The notes under the pieces: generated by a model | Told to the model about the DNA's origin: nothing | The model's database searches: none | The model's input: the letters and a program-made list of their open reading frames with translations, nothing else | Made by a program: the position numbers and the translations under genes | DNA from: Candidatus Effluviviaceae Genus IV sp. | Lineage (GTDB): Bacteria > Joyebacterota > Joyebacteria > Joyebacterales > Joyebacteraceae | DNA length: 36,549 nt | Direction: 5' to 3' | Assembly (NCBI GenBank): GCA_014728245.1 | Contig: WJLY01000224.1 | Coordinates: 1 to 36,549 of the forward strand | Part shown: piece after piece, positions 8,744 to 15,822 of the stretch | Numbering within the stretch: position 1 is the first letter of the stretch | Layout of the letters: each line of letters starts with the position of its first letter

Positions 8744-9580
8744 CTACTGCTCAAGCGAAGCCAGCGTGTCTATCAGCTCGGCGGCGCTGTCCTCCATCTC
8801 GACAACGAACCTGTCGATCCGCTGGACGAACAGGTTGTGAGCCACCTGCGTGGGGATCGCGATCATAAGACCGGACATGGTCGTGATCAGGGCCTCCGAG
8901 ATACCGCTCGCCACGAGCTTGGCGCTGACCTGCTCAGCCTGCGCGATCGCCTCGAACGCCGAGACCATTCCGGAGACCGTGCCCAGGAACCCGAGGAGCG
9001 GCGCCACGTTCGCCACCGTCGCCAGGATGATGAGGCCCCTCTCCAGGAACGACATCTCGATGATGCCGGCCGTCTCGATCGCCTTCTCGACGGCGGCCGT
9101 ACCCTTCTTCGCCTGCCTCAGGCCGGCGTGCAGGATCTGAGGAATGGGACCGCGCGTCTCCGCGCAGATGTCGAGAGCCTCGTCCATCTTGCCCTTCTTA
9201 AGGGCGCCGACGACCCTCTCCATGAGGCTCCGCACGTCGGCTCTCGCCTTCTGCAACGTGATCGCCCGCTCGATTATCACTGCCACGCCTATGATGGACA
9301 GGGCCAGAAGACCCCACATGAAGTTTCCGCCCTTGTTGAAGAACTCGACGAGGCCGCTCTGGGCGAACCCACCGCCCGGGGCTTCAGGCTCCGCCGGTTC
9401 TTCTTCCGCCATCGCGGCGAGCGTATCTACGGCCGCCGTATCCACGGCCGCCGTGTCGATCATGCCGGTCTCGGGCATCGCAGGCTCGGTCTCCTCCATC
9501 TGACTCATGACGGGACTCACCGCCCCGGCAACCATGAGCACTGCGAGCACGATCGGGGCTGCAAACAGGACACGTCTCAT
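8744..9580 (-). CDS. exbB: ExbB/TolQ/MotA family proton channel protein with long N-terminal extension
   Basis: A 278-residue ExbB/TolQ homologue. The frame is open to a TTG at 9604, but ATG at 9580 is preferred: the protein then begins MRRVLFAAPIVLAVLMVAGA, a clean signal-peptide-like helix, with GGGAGGAG upstream. A periplasmic Ala/Glu/Pro-rich stretch containing tandem DTAAV units (DTAAVDTAAVDTLAA) separates this from the MotA/TolQ core. The core has helices at FMWGLLALSIIGVAVIIERA, a middle helix (LIILATVANVAPLLGFLGTV) and a third helix (ALITTMSGLMIAIPTQVAHN). Extensions of this kind are known in some ExbB proteins. First gene of the operon driven from 9833-9861. Confidence 0.9.
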   Translation of the reverse strand: MRRVLFAAPIVLAVLMVAGAVSPVMSQMEETEPAMPETGMIDTAAVDTAAVDTLAAMAEEEPAEPEAPGGGFAQSGLVEFFNKGGNFMWGLLALSIIGVAVIIERAITLQKARADVRSLMERVVGALKKGKMDEALDICAETRGPIPQILHAGLRQAKKGTAAVEKAIETAGIIEMSFLERGLIILATVANVAPLLGFLGTVSGMVSAFEAIAQAEQVSAKLVASGISEALITTMSGLMIAIPTQVAHNLFVQRIDRFVVEMEDSAAELIDTLASLEQ

Positions 9581-9605
9581 TACTCTGGTTCTCCTCCCGT
9601 GCAAC

Positions 9606-9634
9606 GTCCGGACGCCTCTCTCCGCGCTCCGGAC
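9606..9634 (-). promoter_or_regulatory. Hairpin in the exbB leader, next to the ribosome site
   Basis: A 7-base perfect stem (9606-9612 with 9628-9634) continues past one bulged base into 3 more pairs, with an 8-base pyrimidine/purine loop. On the minus strand transcript it ends a few bases before the GGGAGGAG that serves exbB. A second small perfect hairpin (6-base arms, 3-base loop) lies at 9781-9795. The leader is about 245 bases long, so folding could influence translation. No known riboswitch class was recognised. Confidence 0.45.
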
Positions 9635-9832
9635 ATGCCTACGGCCACGTCTGCCGAATACACGTCTGAAACACTAGGGCCAAAGGTTCGCTCGCGCCTA
9701 CCTCCTGAGTTTCGTTCTTCCTTGAACAGCTTTACGGGGGGATGAGATCACGCAAGGCGCCCCGCGTGCCTGGCCGACCGGGACGTGAGACGTCCGGGGG
9801 TCGCCCTGCAATCCAACCTGTTCAGAGGAGGG

Positions 9833-9861
9833 AGTCTACACACACCAGTCTACACTGTCAA
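9833..9861 (-). promoter_or_regulatory. Sigma70-type promoter for exbB-exbD-exbD-tonB
   Basis: On the minus strand, TTGACA (9861-9856) is followed by a 17-base spacer and TAGACT (9838-9833), which keeps the most conserved -10 positions T1, A2 and T6. Transcription would begin near 9826, giving a leader of about 245 bases before exbB. The promoter diverges from the one at 9937-9964. Confidence 0.65.
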
Positions 9862-9895
9862 CCGCTTTTCGTGCAAGCTCAAGCTAGCACGCCGG

Positions 9896-9909
9896 TTGCG
9901 CACGCGCAA
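9896..9909. promoter_or_regulatory. Palindrome midway between divergent promoters (candidate operator)
   Basis: TTGCGC and GCGCAA form a perfect 6+2+6 inverted repeat. It lies 34 bases from the -35 of the leftward promoter and 27 bases from the -35 of the rightward one. The spacing fits a site from which one dimeric regulator could act on both transcripts. No regulator gene is next to it, and the cognate protein is unknown. Confidence 0.4.
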
Positions 9910-9936
9910 GTACCCATTTCACAGGGCCTTTTTGTG

Positions 9937-9964
9937 TTGACAGTCTGTGGCCCCGGGGTATAAT
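9937..9964 (+). promoter_or_regulatory. Consensus sigma70-type promoter for the lipoprotein genes
   Basis: TTGACA (9937-9942), a 16-base spacer and TATAAT (9959-9964): both hexamers match the consensus exactly. Transcription would begin near 9971, giving a leader of about 148 bases before the ATG at 10119. This is the strongest promoter visible in the window and the only one pointing right. Confidence 0.8.
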
Positions 9965-9972
9965 GAGAGGTG

Positions 9973-10021
9973 GACCCCCTTGAGAGGATCGCACGAGGAT
10001 CGCTCTCAGTACACGGGGGTC
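9973..10021 (+). promoter_or_regulatory. Stable hairpin at the 5' end of the lipoprotein transcript
   Basis: A 7-base GC stem (9973-9979 with 10015-10021) is stacked close to a 6-base stem (9981-9986 with 10003-10008), with a short internal bulge and a 16-base loop. It begins at or within a few bases of the predicted transcription start, a position that often protects mRNA from 5' decay or forms a regulatory element. The remaining leader (10022-10118) shows no further clear structure apart from the ribosome site. Confidence 0.45.
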
Positions 10022-10118
10022 TTGGAACATCCGGTCCCGGCAGAAGCTCGATGCCTCGTGCACCCCCCACCGGCGAATGGTGCAGTATATCTCTTGTGAA
10101 CCTGGAGGAAACACCGAA

Positions 10119-11579
10119 ATGATGTCGCTCAGGAGATTTGCAGCCACCGCGCTGGCCCTGGTCCTGGCCGGCCTCGCGCTCGCAGCGCTCTTGTTCACCT
10201 CGGGCTGCAGGAAGGAAGAGACCCTGTTCCTGGACACCAATCTCTCCCCCGAAACCGAGCTGACCAGCGCTCCCGGCCCCAAGGAGCAGGCCAACTACAG
10301 GGTGCACCTCTACTGGAACGGCAGCGACCCCGACGGCTACATCAGCGGCTACTTCTTCGCGTGGGACGACACGGCCGACGCCGACTGGGTATTCACGACG
10401 AAGAGCGACAGTCTCTTCAAGGTCAGCATCGACGGAGTCGGCGGCACTCAGAACCACACCTTCTTCGTGCGGTCGGTCGACAACGAGGGCAAGGTCGACC
10501 CGTCTCCGGCGGAGATTCGCTTCGAGGCCGAGACCGACGTCCCGCTCATCAACACGCTGTTCAGAGTCGACGGCCCCAACGACCCCGACAGCCCGATCTA
10601 CGACCCGGACTACGATTCCGACAGCCAGCAGTACGTCTACGGCACGGGCGAGGACACCGTGCTCATGGGAACGCCCTGCGCGTTCGTGTGGGACGGCGAA
10701 GACCCGGACGGGATGGGCGCGCCGGTCTACTACGCCTACTCCATCGGTTCGAACCCGTATTCCGCGTTCGAACCGGACACCACGGTCACGGTCAATGACA
10801 TCGACAGTTCGCCGGCGACCAAGCTCAACGTGCTGGCCAAGGACGAGACCGGCGCGGTCAGCCCGGACTACGAGTACCCCTTCGTAATGAACTACGAGCC
10901 CGACAGCCAGATAGTGGAACCTGAGGAGGAGACGGGCACGCTGACCGTTCCCGACAAGACGCGGCTTATCTTCCACTGGGACGTCAGGGACAAGGAGGAG
11001 CTTGAAGGGCTGCCCGGCGGCATCCAGGACGTATGGATCGAGATGGACGGAGAGGTCCTCGAGACCTTCACGGTCGGCGAGGAAGGCTACCAGGAGCACT
11101 GGATGCTCACCTCAGACACGTTCGACGTGAACAGCACGCACTACGTTCCAAGCAGGAACTACCCGACGGGCGGCAACAAGTCCCACCTGTTCACGATCTA
11201 CGCCCGCGACGTGGAGGGCAAGTTCGAGGTACCGAAGCAGAGACCCGAGGACCGCGAGATCTACGAGTTCTCGTACAATATCCCCCCCACAACCGCGATA
11301 ACCGAACCGGCGGACGGCGACACGCTCTGTCCCGAGTTCACCATCTGCTGGGAGGGAACCGACGTCGACGGCTCGATCGAGGCGTACCAGTACGTGCTCG
11401 ATCCGACCGAGAGCAGTTGGAAGACGTCGGAAGACACATGTTTCGAGGCGTCACTCATCGACACGGCCGGCGTGGTCGACACCGGCTGGCACGAATTCCG
11501 CGTGAGGGCGCGCGACAACTCCGGCTGCTGGGAGACGAGCTACAAGTCGATACTCGTATACGTCGAGGAGTGTGAGTAG
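10119..11579 (+). CDS. Lipoprotein with repeated Ig/FN3-like domains
   Basis: A 486-residue secreted protein. The frame opens at 10077, but ATG at 10119 follows GGAGG by ten bases and starts a lipoprotein signal (MMSLRRFAATALALVL) with lipobox-like TSGC and Cys at residue 30. The mature part holds several beta-sandwich-like repeats. Each has a YxWNGSDPDGYI or CWEGTDVDGSIEAYQYVLD type motif and a closing VRSVDNEGK/VRARDNSG motif, as in FN3/Ig-like modules with an acidic Dx[DN]G loop. No catalytic domain is seen. The N-terminal module resembles that of the next gene. It probably sits on the cell envelope as a binding or structural protein; the role is not known. Confidence 0.82.
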   Translation: MMSLRRFAATALALVLAGLALAALLFTSGCRKEETLFLDTNLSPETELTSAPGPKEQANYRVHLYWNGSDPDGYISGYFFAWDDTADADWVFTTKSDSLFKVSIDGVGGTQNHTFFVRSVDNEGKVDPSPAEIRFEAETDVPLINTLFRVDGPNDPDSPIYDPDYDSDSQQYVYGTGEDTVLMGTPCAFVWDGEDPDGMGAPVYYAYSIGSNPYSAFEPDTTVTVNDIDSSPATKLNVLAKDETGAVSPDYEYPFVMNYEPDSQIVEPEEETGTLTVPDKTRLIFHWDVRDKEELEGLPGGIQDVWIEMDGEVLETFTVGEEGYQEHWMLTSDTFDVNSTHYVPSRNYPTGGNKSHLFTIYARDVEGKFEVPKQRPEDREIYEFSYNIPPTTAITEPADGDTLCPEFTICWEGTDVDGSIEAYQYVLDPTESSWKTSEDTCFEASLIDTAGVVDTGWHEFRVRARDNSGCWETSYKSILVYVEECE

Positions 11580-11639
11580 CGGGATCACCGCCGCTCCGCA
11601 CGCTCGAAGAGACCCGTATCACTGGAGGAACGACTGGCT

Positions 11640-13613
11640 ATGCTTTGGACTAGACGGCTGATTGGTGCAACGGTTGTGACCCTCGCTCTTCTCGCCCTCG
11701 TTCTGGTCGGGTGCGAGAAGGACATGGGGGAGCTGAAGCCCAATCTCGCGCCTGAGACGACGCTCTCCTTCTCTCCCGAACAGGGGGACACGTCCAATTA
11801 CCGGGTGAGGATGAACTGGTTCGGGTGGGATCCTGACGGCGACGTGGAGTACTTCCTCACCAAGTGGGACACGATGGACTGGAGGAAGGTGATCAGCACG
11901 GACAGCGTCTTCTTCGTCTCCGCCGCGGCAGGCGGGATCACCGATCAGTTCGGCTACGAGTATCACTCGTTCAGGGTGAAGGCGGTCGACAACGAGGGTC
12001 TCGAGGACGCGACGCCGGAGAGCGTGGCGTTCACGGCCTTCACATTCGTGCCGGAGACCGCGTTCCTCCAGGTGGGAGGCGGCCCGACCGGCGTCACGGG
12101 TCCGAAAGTCACGTTCAGGTGGCAGGCGACCGACCAGGACGGCGTGATCGAGTACTACGATTACCATCTGGAGGAATGGAACTCGACGGCGGAGGAATGG
12201 GAGCAGGTCATCCCGCCGCAGGCTGAAGGCGAGTGGGTGCGCGTCGGGAGCGACACGACGACGTGGAGCAACGAGGTTCCGCTCGACGGGAGGCACCGTT
12301 TCCAGGTGCGCGCGATCGATGACGCTGGCGCCATAGACCAGACTCCGGCCTCGAGGGTGTTCACGTCGGTGTTCGGGCTGGCCGGTCCCAGGCTCTACAT
12401 AAGGTGCAACGTCTTCGACATTGAGAATTCCCCGTTCCGCGGTCCGGTCTGGCCGGATGACGCGAACGACGCGATCCCGATCTTCGCCGGGGAGCGACTG
12501 CGGTTCGACTGGGTGGCCGACGCGCAGGACTACGGCGGCCAGGTCGTCGGCTACCGGCACGCCTGGGACGACACCTCGACGTGGCCGCAGTGGTCGGTCT
12601 TCGACACCAGGTTCGAGGTGGCACCCACACCGGGCGGACACAATCTCTATGTCAGCGCGCTCGACAACTCGAACGTGCAGACCAGAGCCAGGATCCGGCT
12701 GGATGTGGTCGAAGCGTCGCTCGATGAGTACATTCTGGTCGTCGACGACTGGGACTGGCGGGAGAACTTCCCGGAGCAGGCGGGCTGGGGCACCGACGAG
12801 CAGAGGACCGGCTTCTACGACGAGCTTCTGGCAGGTTATGTGCGCGACAGGGTGGAGTGGGACGCGGCCCTCGAAGACTACCAGCCGCCCGACGTGACCA
12901 CCCTCAGGGGCGCTTCGACCGTCGTGTGGTACTGCGACGGGCAGGCAGGCTGGCAGGGTGATCCTATGCTCAAGGCGCTCTTCCAGGTCGGGGGCGGAGC
13001 TCAGTACAACACCCTGGCCGGATACGTCAGAGTCGGAGGTAATCTGCTTCTCTGCGGCAGAGGCAACATGGCGATCATTCTGGACGACACGACCTACCCG
13101 CTGACCGTCAGTGCGACCGACAGCACGCAGTCGCAGGAGTTCGTTAGAGAGTTTCTCCACATCGGCTATACCGACAACTCCGGCTCCAACCAGAACGCCA
13201 GCGCGCCGTGGAACTACGGGCTGGTTTTCCACGGAGCCAACCCGTCGCCCGCGTGGGAGGACGAGTTCTCACCGGTCTATCTGGACAGCGTCGGGCCCGA
13301 GGGCTATCCCGATGAGGGCAAGTGGCCGCTCTACGTGAGCCCCGCCAACCCCAATCTCGACAGGTGCGGGATAGACGGGGTCGAATCCGTCTACTCGTTC
13401 CAGGCGACCGGTGAGGAGTTCCTGCTCATGGACTCGCACTTGAACCCCAACTTCGAGGGCGAGTCGTGCGGCGTCCTCTACCTGTCCGGAGACAACCACG
13501 GCAACAGCTGCTACCTCGGCTTCCCGCTGTACTACTGCCAGTACGAGCACGTGCAGCTCTTCATGGACAAGCTGATGGAGCTCTTCGGAGAGGAGAAGAT
13601 CCAGACTCCCTGA
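11640..13613 (+). CDS. Lipoprotein with Ig/FN3-like repeats and a C-terminal amidotransferase-like fold
   Basis: A 657-residue lipoprotein. It has a signal peptide with perfect lipobox LVGC (Cys25) and GGAGG 11 bases upstream of the ATG. Residues about 35-370 contain three Ig/FN3-like modules marked by WFGWDPDGDVEYF, FRVKAVDNEG, FRWQATDQDGVIEYYDY and QVRAIDDAGAID. From about residue 370 a different domain begins with EYILVVDDWDW. It continues with a GASTVVWYCDG strand and a GYVRVGGNLLLCGR segment, and ends YLGFPLYYCQYEHVQLFMDK. That pattern resembles class I glutamine-amidotransferase/ThuA-like folds found in secreted proteins. No clear Cys-His-Glu triad was identified, so activity is doubtful. 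It shares the transcript of the preceding lipoprotein (60-base gap). Confidence 0.8.
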   Translation: MLWTRRLIGATVVTLALLALVLVGCEKDMGELKPNLAPETTLSFSPEQGDTSNYRVRMNWFGWDPDGDVEYFLTKWDTMDWRKVISTDSVFFVSAAAGGITDQFGYEYHSFRVKAVDNEGLEDATPESVAFTAFTFVPETAFLQVGGGPTGVTGPKVTFRWQATDQDGVIEYYDYHLEEWNSTAEEWEQVIPPQAEGEWVRVGSDTTTWSNEVPLDGRHRFQVRAIDDAGAIDQTPASRVFTSVFGLAGPRLYIRCNVFDIENSPFRGPVWPDDANDAIPIFAGERLRFDWVADAQDYGGQVVGYRHAWDDTSTWPQWSVFDTRFEVAPTPGGHNLYVSALDNSNVQTRARIRLDVVEASLDEYILVVDDWDWRENFPEQAGWGTDEQRTGFYDELLAGYVRDRVEWDAALEDYQPPDVTTLRGASTVVWYCDGQAGWQGDPMLKALFQVGGGAQYNTLAGYVRVGGNLLLCGRGNMAIILDDTTYPLTVSATDSTQSQEFVREFLHIGYTDNSGSNQNASAPWNYGLVFHGANPSPAWEDEFSPVYLDSVGPEGYPDEGKWPLYVSPANPNLDRCGIDGVESVYSFQATGEEFLLMDSHLNPNFEGESCGVLYLSGDNHGNSCYLGFPLYYCQYEHVQLFMDKLMELFGEEKIQTP

Positions 13614-13649
13614 TCCGGGGAGAAGCCAGGCGGCAACGAGAGAAGAAAG

Positions 13650-13684
13650 AACGCCCGGAGCAGGTCTCCCCCGCTCCGGGCGTT
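13650..13684. terminator. Bidirectional intrinsic terminator between convergent genes
   Basis: A perfect 12-base stem (13650-13661 with 13673-13684) with an 11-base loop sits between the plus-strand lipoprotein stop and the minus-strand PorV-like stop. TTTGTGTTT follows on the plus strand. Its partner on the minus strand is followed by TTCTTTCTTCT. It can serve both directions. Confidence 0.85.
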
Positions 13685-13725
13685 TGTGTTTCTCCGGCTT
13701 CTCGCGCCGGTCTGCGCTCTACTTC

Positions 13726-14709
13726 CTAGAAGAACAGGGCCACCGACACGCGCTGGATGTAGTCGAGCGTGCCCATGTCGACGTAGGCGTAGTCGATGCG
13801 GATGTCCGACTCTTTGCTACTGGGGAACTGGACCCCGCCGCCCAGCGTCAGACCTTCCTCGTCGTACCCCAGCCTGTATCCCGCTCTCCCGTAGACGAAC
13901 AGGGGACCACGGTTGAAGGTATACTCGGTACCCAGGCTCGCGCGATTGGCGCCGAACGACGTGCGCTTGAACTCACCGGCCAGCACGACCCGGTGGGTGA
14001 CGACGTCGAACACCCGCACGGAGGCCCCGGCCCTGTAGGTCGTCGGCATCGAGTAGCTCTCGCCGAAACCGGTCTCGCTTCCCACACCCGACCACCGGTT
14101 GGAGGGACCGACGTTGTTCACCGAGGCGCCCAGCCTGAGGTTACGGAAGGGCGTATCGTAGAGAACGCCCACGTCGCCGCAGACGCCCTCGGCGAAGGCG
14201 TCGGCCATGTTGAGGTGATACCACCTGATCGTGGCGCCGACGGACAGGTAGTCCGTGAATGCCCAGGCGTACGAACCGCCCCAGGCCATGTCACCGGCGT
14301 CCACGTTCTCCAGCGTACCGACGTCAAACTCGCTGTCCGGGTCGTAGTACTCCGTCTTCTCCCTGAAAGGCGGCATCTGCATGATCGTCCAGCTGATCCC
14401 GAAGTAGCCCGGGATCGAGCTGTGGGTGAAGCCGTAGCTCAGGTGCTGGTAGGAGATGTCGGCGATCCAGTCGGAAGCCGACATGTGCACCTCGCTGCCC
14501 TCGAGGAACCTGAGGCCCGCAGGATTGTAGAAGACGCACATCGCATCGTCCGACACGCCGGTGAAAGCGCCGCCCATCCCGATCTGCCTCACTCCGCCGT
14601 CCACCTCGAGAAAGGCCGCGAGCCCGGTTCCCGGCGTCCCCGCCGCCGCAGGTCCGGCCGCCGCCAGAAGAAGCACAAACGCACCCAGGATAAGAACGTA
14701 ACCGCGCAA
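13726..14709 (-). CDS. PorV/PorQ family outer membrane beta-barrel protein (second copy)
   Basis: A 327-residue protein of the PorV/PorQ (FadL-like) group. After a signal peptide (LILGAFVLLLAAAGPAAAG) comes the family's opening: FLEVDGGVRQIGMGGAFTGV, then DDAMCVFYNPAGL and a Trp near SASDWIADI. The rest is alternating beta-strand sequence, and the chain ends in the aromatic VSVALFF typical of outer-membrane insertion. The frame opens at 14748, but TTG at 14709 is preferred because AAAGGAGA lies seven bases upstream and the signal peptide then starts correctly. In the type IX secretion system, PorV shuttles cargo with a C-terminal sorting domain; here such a cargo is encoded two genes upstream. 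Its own function is inferred from this. Confidence 0.8.
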   Translation of the reverse strand: MRGYVLILGAFVLLLAAAGPAAAGTPGTGLAAFLEVDGGVRQIGMGGAFTGVSDDAMCVFYNPAGLRFLEGSEVHMSASDWIADISYQHLSYGFTHSSIPGYFGISWTIMQMPPFREKTEYYDPDSEFDVGTLENVDAGDMAWGGSYAWAFTDYLSVGATIRWYHLNMADAFAEGVCGDVGVLYDTPFRNLRLGASVNNVGPSNRWSGVGSETGFGESYSMPTTYRAGASVRVFDVVTHRVVLAGEFKRTSFGANRASLGTEYTFNRGPLFVYGRAGYRLGYDEEGLTLGGGVQFPSSKESDIRIDYAYVDMGTLDYIQRVSVALFF

Positions 14710-14793
14710 GTAAGCTCTCCTTTCGCCCCTCTCCCCGAGCGCGTCCAAGAGCCGCTCCCAGGGTCCATCAGAAGCCTGGTCGTGATCGACCTG

Positions 14794-15765
14794 CTAGAAC
14801 TGGAGACTCAGGCCGACCCTGTGGACGGCGCCAAGGTAACCGAAGTCCGAGTAGCTGTAGTCGACGCCAAGTCTGCCCAGCGCGCCGACCGTGACCCTGG
14901 CTCCGCCGCCGGCGGTGAAGGTCTCCTCGTCGTAGTTCAGCTTGTAACCGGCGCGGAGGAAGTACGTCCTGTTCAGACTGTACTCCGCTCCGACGTTTAT
15001 CTTCTCCGACGTGTCGGACGGGTGCTTGAACTCCGTCGCGACCTTCACGGTCTGGCCGGGCGTCTCGAAAACGTTCATCGAAACACCGAACTTGAACGTG
15101 GCCGGGACCGGAACCGACTCGTCTATGTAGGCCGCCTCCGCACCCATGTTCTGAATGCACAGTCCTATCCTGAGCGAACGGAAGCCCGTATTGTAGAGTG
15201 TGCCGAAGTCGCCGACGACCGTGTCAACGGAGTAGTCCGCCAGCCCGTACTCACCGAGCGTGGACAGGTCGCCCAGACTCGAGTGCACCCAACGGAGCGT
15301 GCCGCCGGCGGAGAATCTGTCGGTGAAAACCCGCGTGTAACTGACACCGACGGCGATGTCGCCGGGCTCGAACTCAACGCCCACTCCGTTCGGGTTCGTG
15401 GCGGTCCTGACAAGCATGGGATCCATGGACAGCGTCGTTACGCTCACCCCGACGATCCCCGGAATGAACCCGGGCTCCATAGCAACACCCACGAACTGGT
15501 GTGTTATGTCGGCCGGCCAGGTCCCGTAGCTGAACAGAGCTGTCGGGCCCGACAGATGCCTCAGGCCCGCCGGATTCCAGTAGAGCGACTCTATGCCCTC
15601 CGACGCCGCCACCATCGCCTCACCCATCGCAACACCACGAGGGCCCGCGCCGATCTCGAGGAACTGAAACCCCACCGTCCCCACCTTCTCGAATATCTCG
15701 GTAGACGACGCCTGCGGCGCCGAGAGAGCGAGGATCAGGAGCAGTAGCGGGAGCTTCTTCAGCAA
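14794..15765 (-). CDS. PorV/PorQ family outer membrane beta-barrel protein (first copy)
   Basis: A 323-residue paralogue of the following gene. The signal peptide (LLLLILALSAPQASS) is followed by the family signature FLEIGAGPRGVAMGEAMVAA, then GIESLYWNPAGLRHL and FSYGTWPADITHQF. The C-terminus, RVGLSLQF, fits an outer-membrane barrel. The start is TTG at 15765, seven bases after AAGGAGG; the frame opens slightly earlier with a GTG that would place the ribosome site inside the gene. The first 60 residues of the mature protein align by eye with the second copy (GMGGAF with AMGEAM; NPAGLR in both). It is 57 bases downstream of the sorting-domain protein and 84 bases upstream of the second copy. 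Confidence 0.8.
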   Translation of the reverse strand: MLKKLPLLLLILALSAPQASSTEIFEKVGTVGFQFLEIGAGPRGVAMGEAMVAASEGIESLYWNPAGLRHLSGPTALFSYGTWPADITHQFVGVAMEPGFIPGIVGVSVTTLSMDPMLVRTATNPNGVGVEFEPGDIAVGVSYTRVFTDRFSAGGTLRWVHSSLGDLSTLGEYGLADYSVDTVVGDFGTLYNTGFRSLRIGLCIQNMGAEAAYIDESVPVPATFKFGVSMNVFETPGQTVKVATEFKHPSDTSEKINVGAEYSLNRTYFLRAGYKLNYDEETFTAGGGARVTVGALGRLGVDYSYSDFGYLGAVHRVGLSLQF

Positions 15766-15822
15766 GTGCGGTCCTCCTTCCACCTTCCGGTCGCGATACG
15801 GCCGGACCGTACGGCAACACGA

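Noticed and set aside
9879-11099. Minus-strand 406-codon frame over the first lipoprotein
   Set aside because: Opposite to a gene with a consensus promoter, ribosome site and lipobox; the frame covers the promoter region and has Val/Arg/Asp bias of a shadow.
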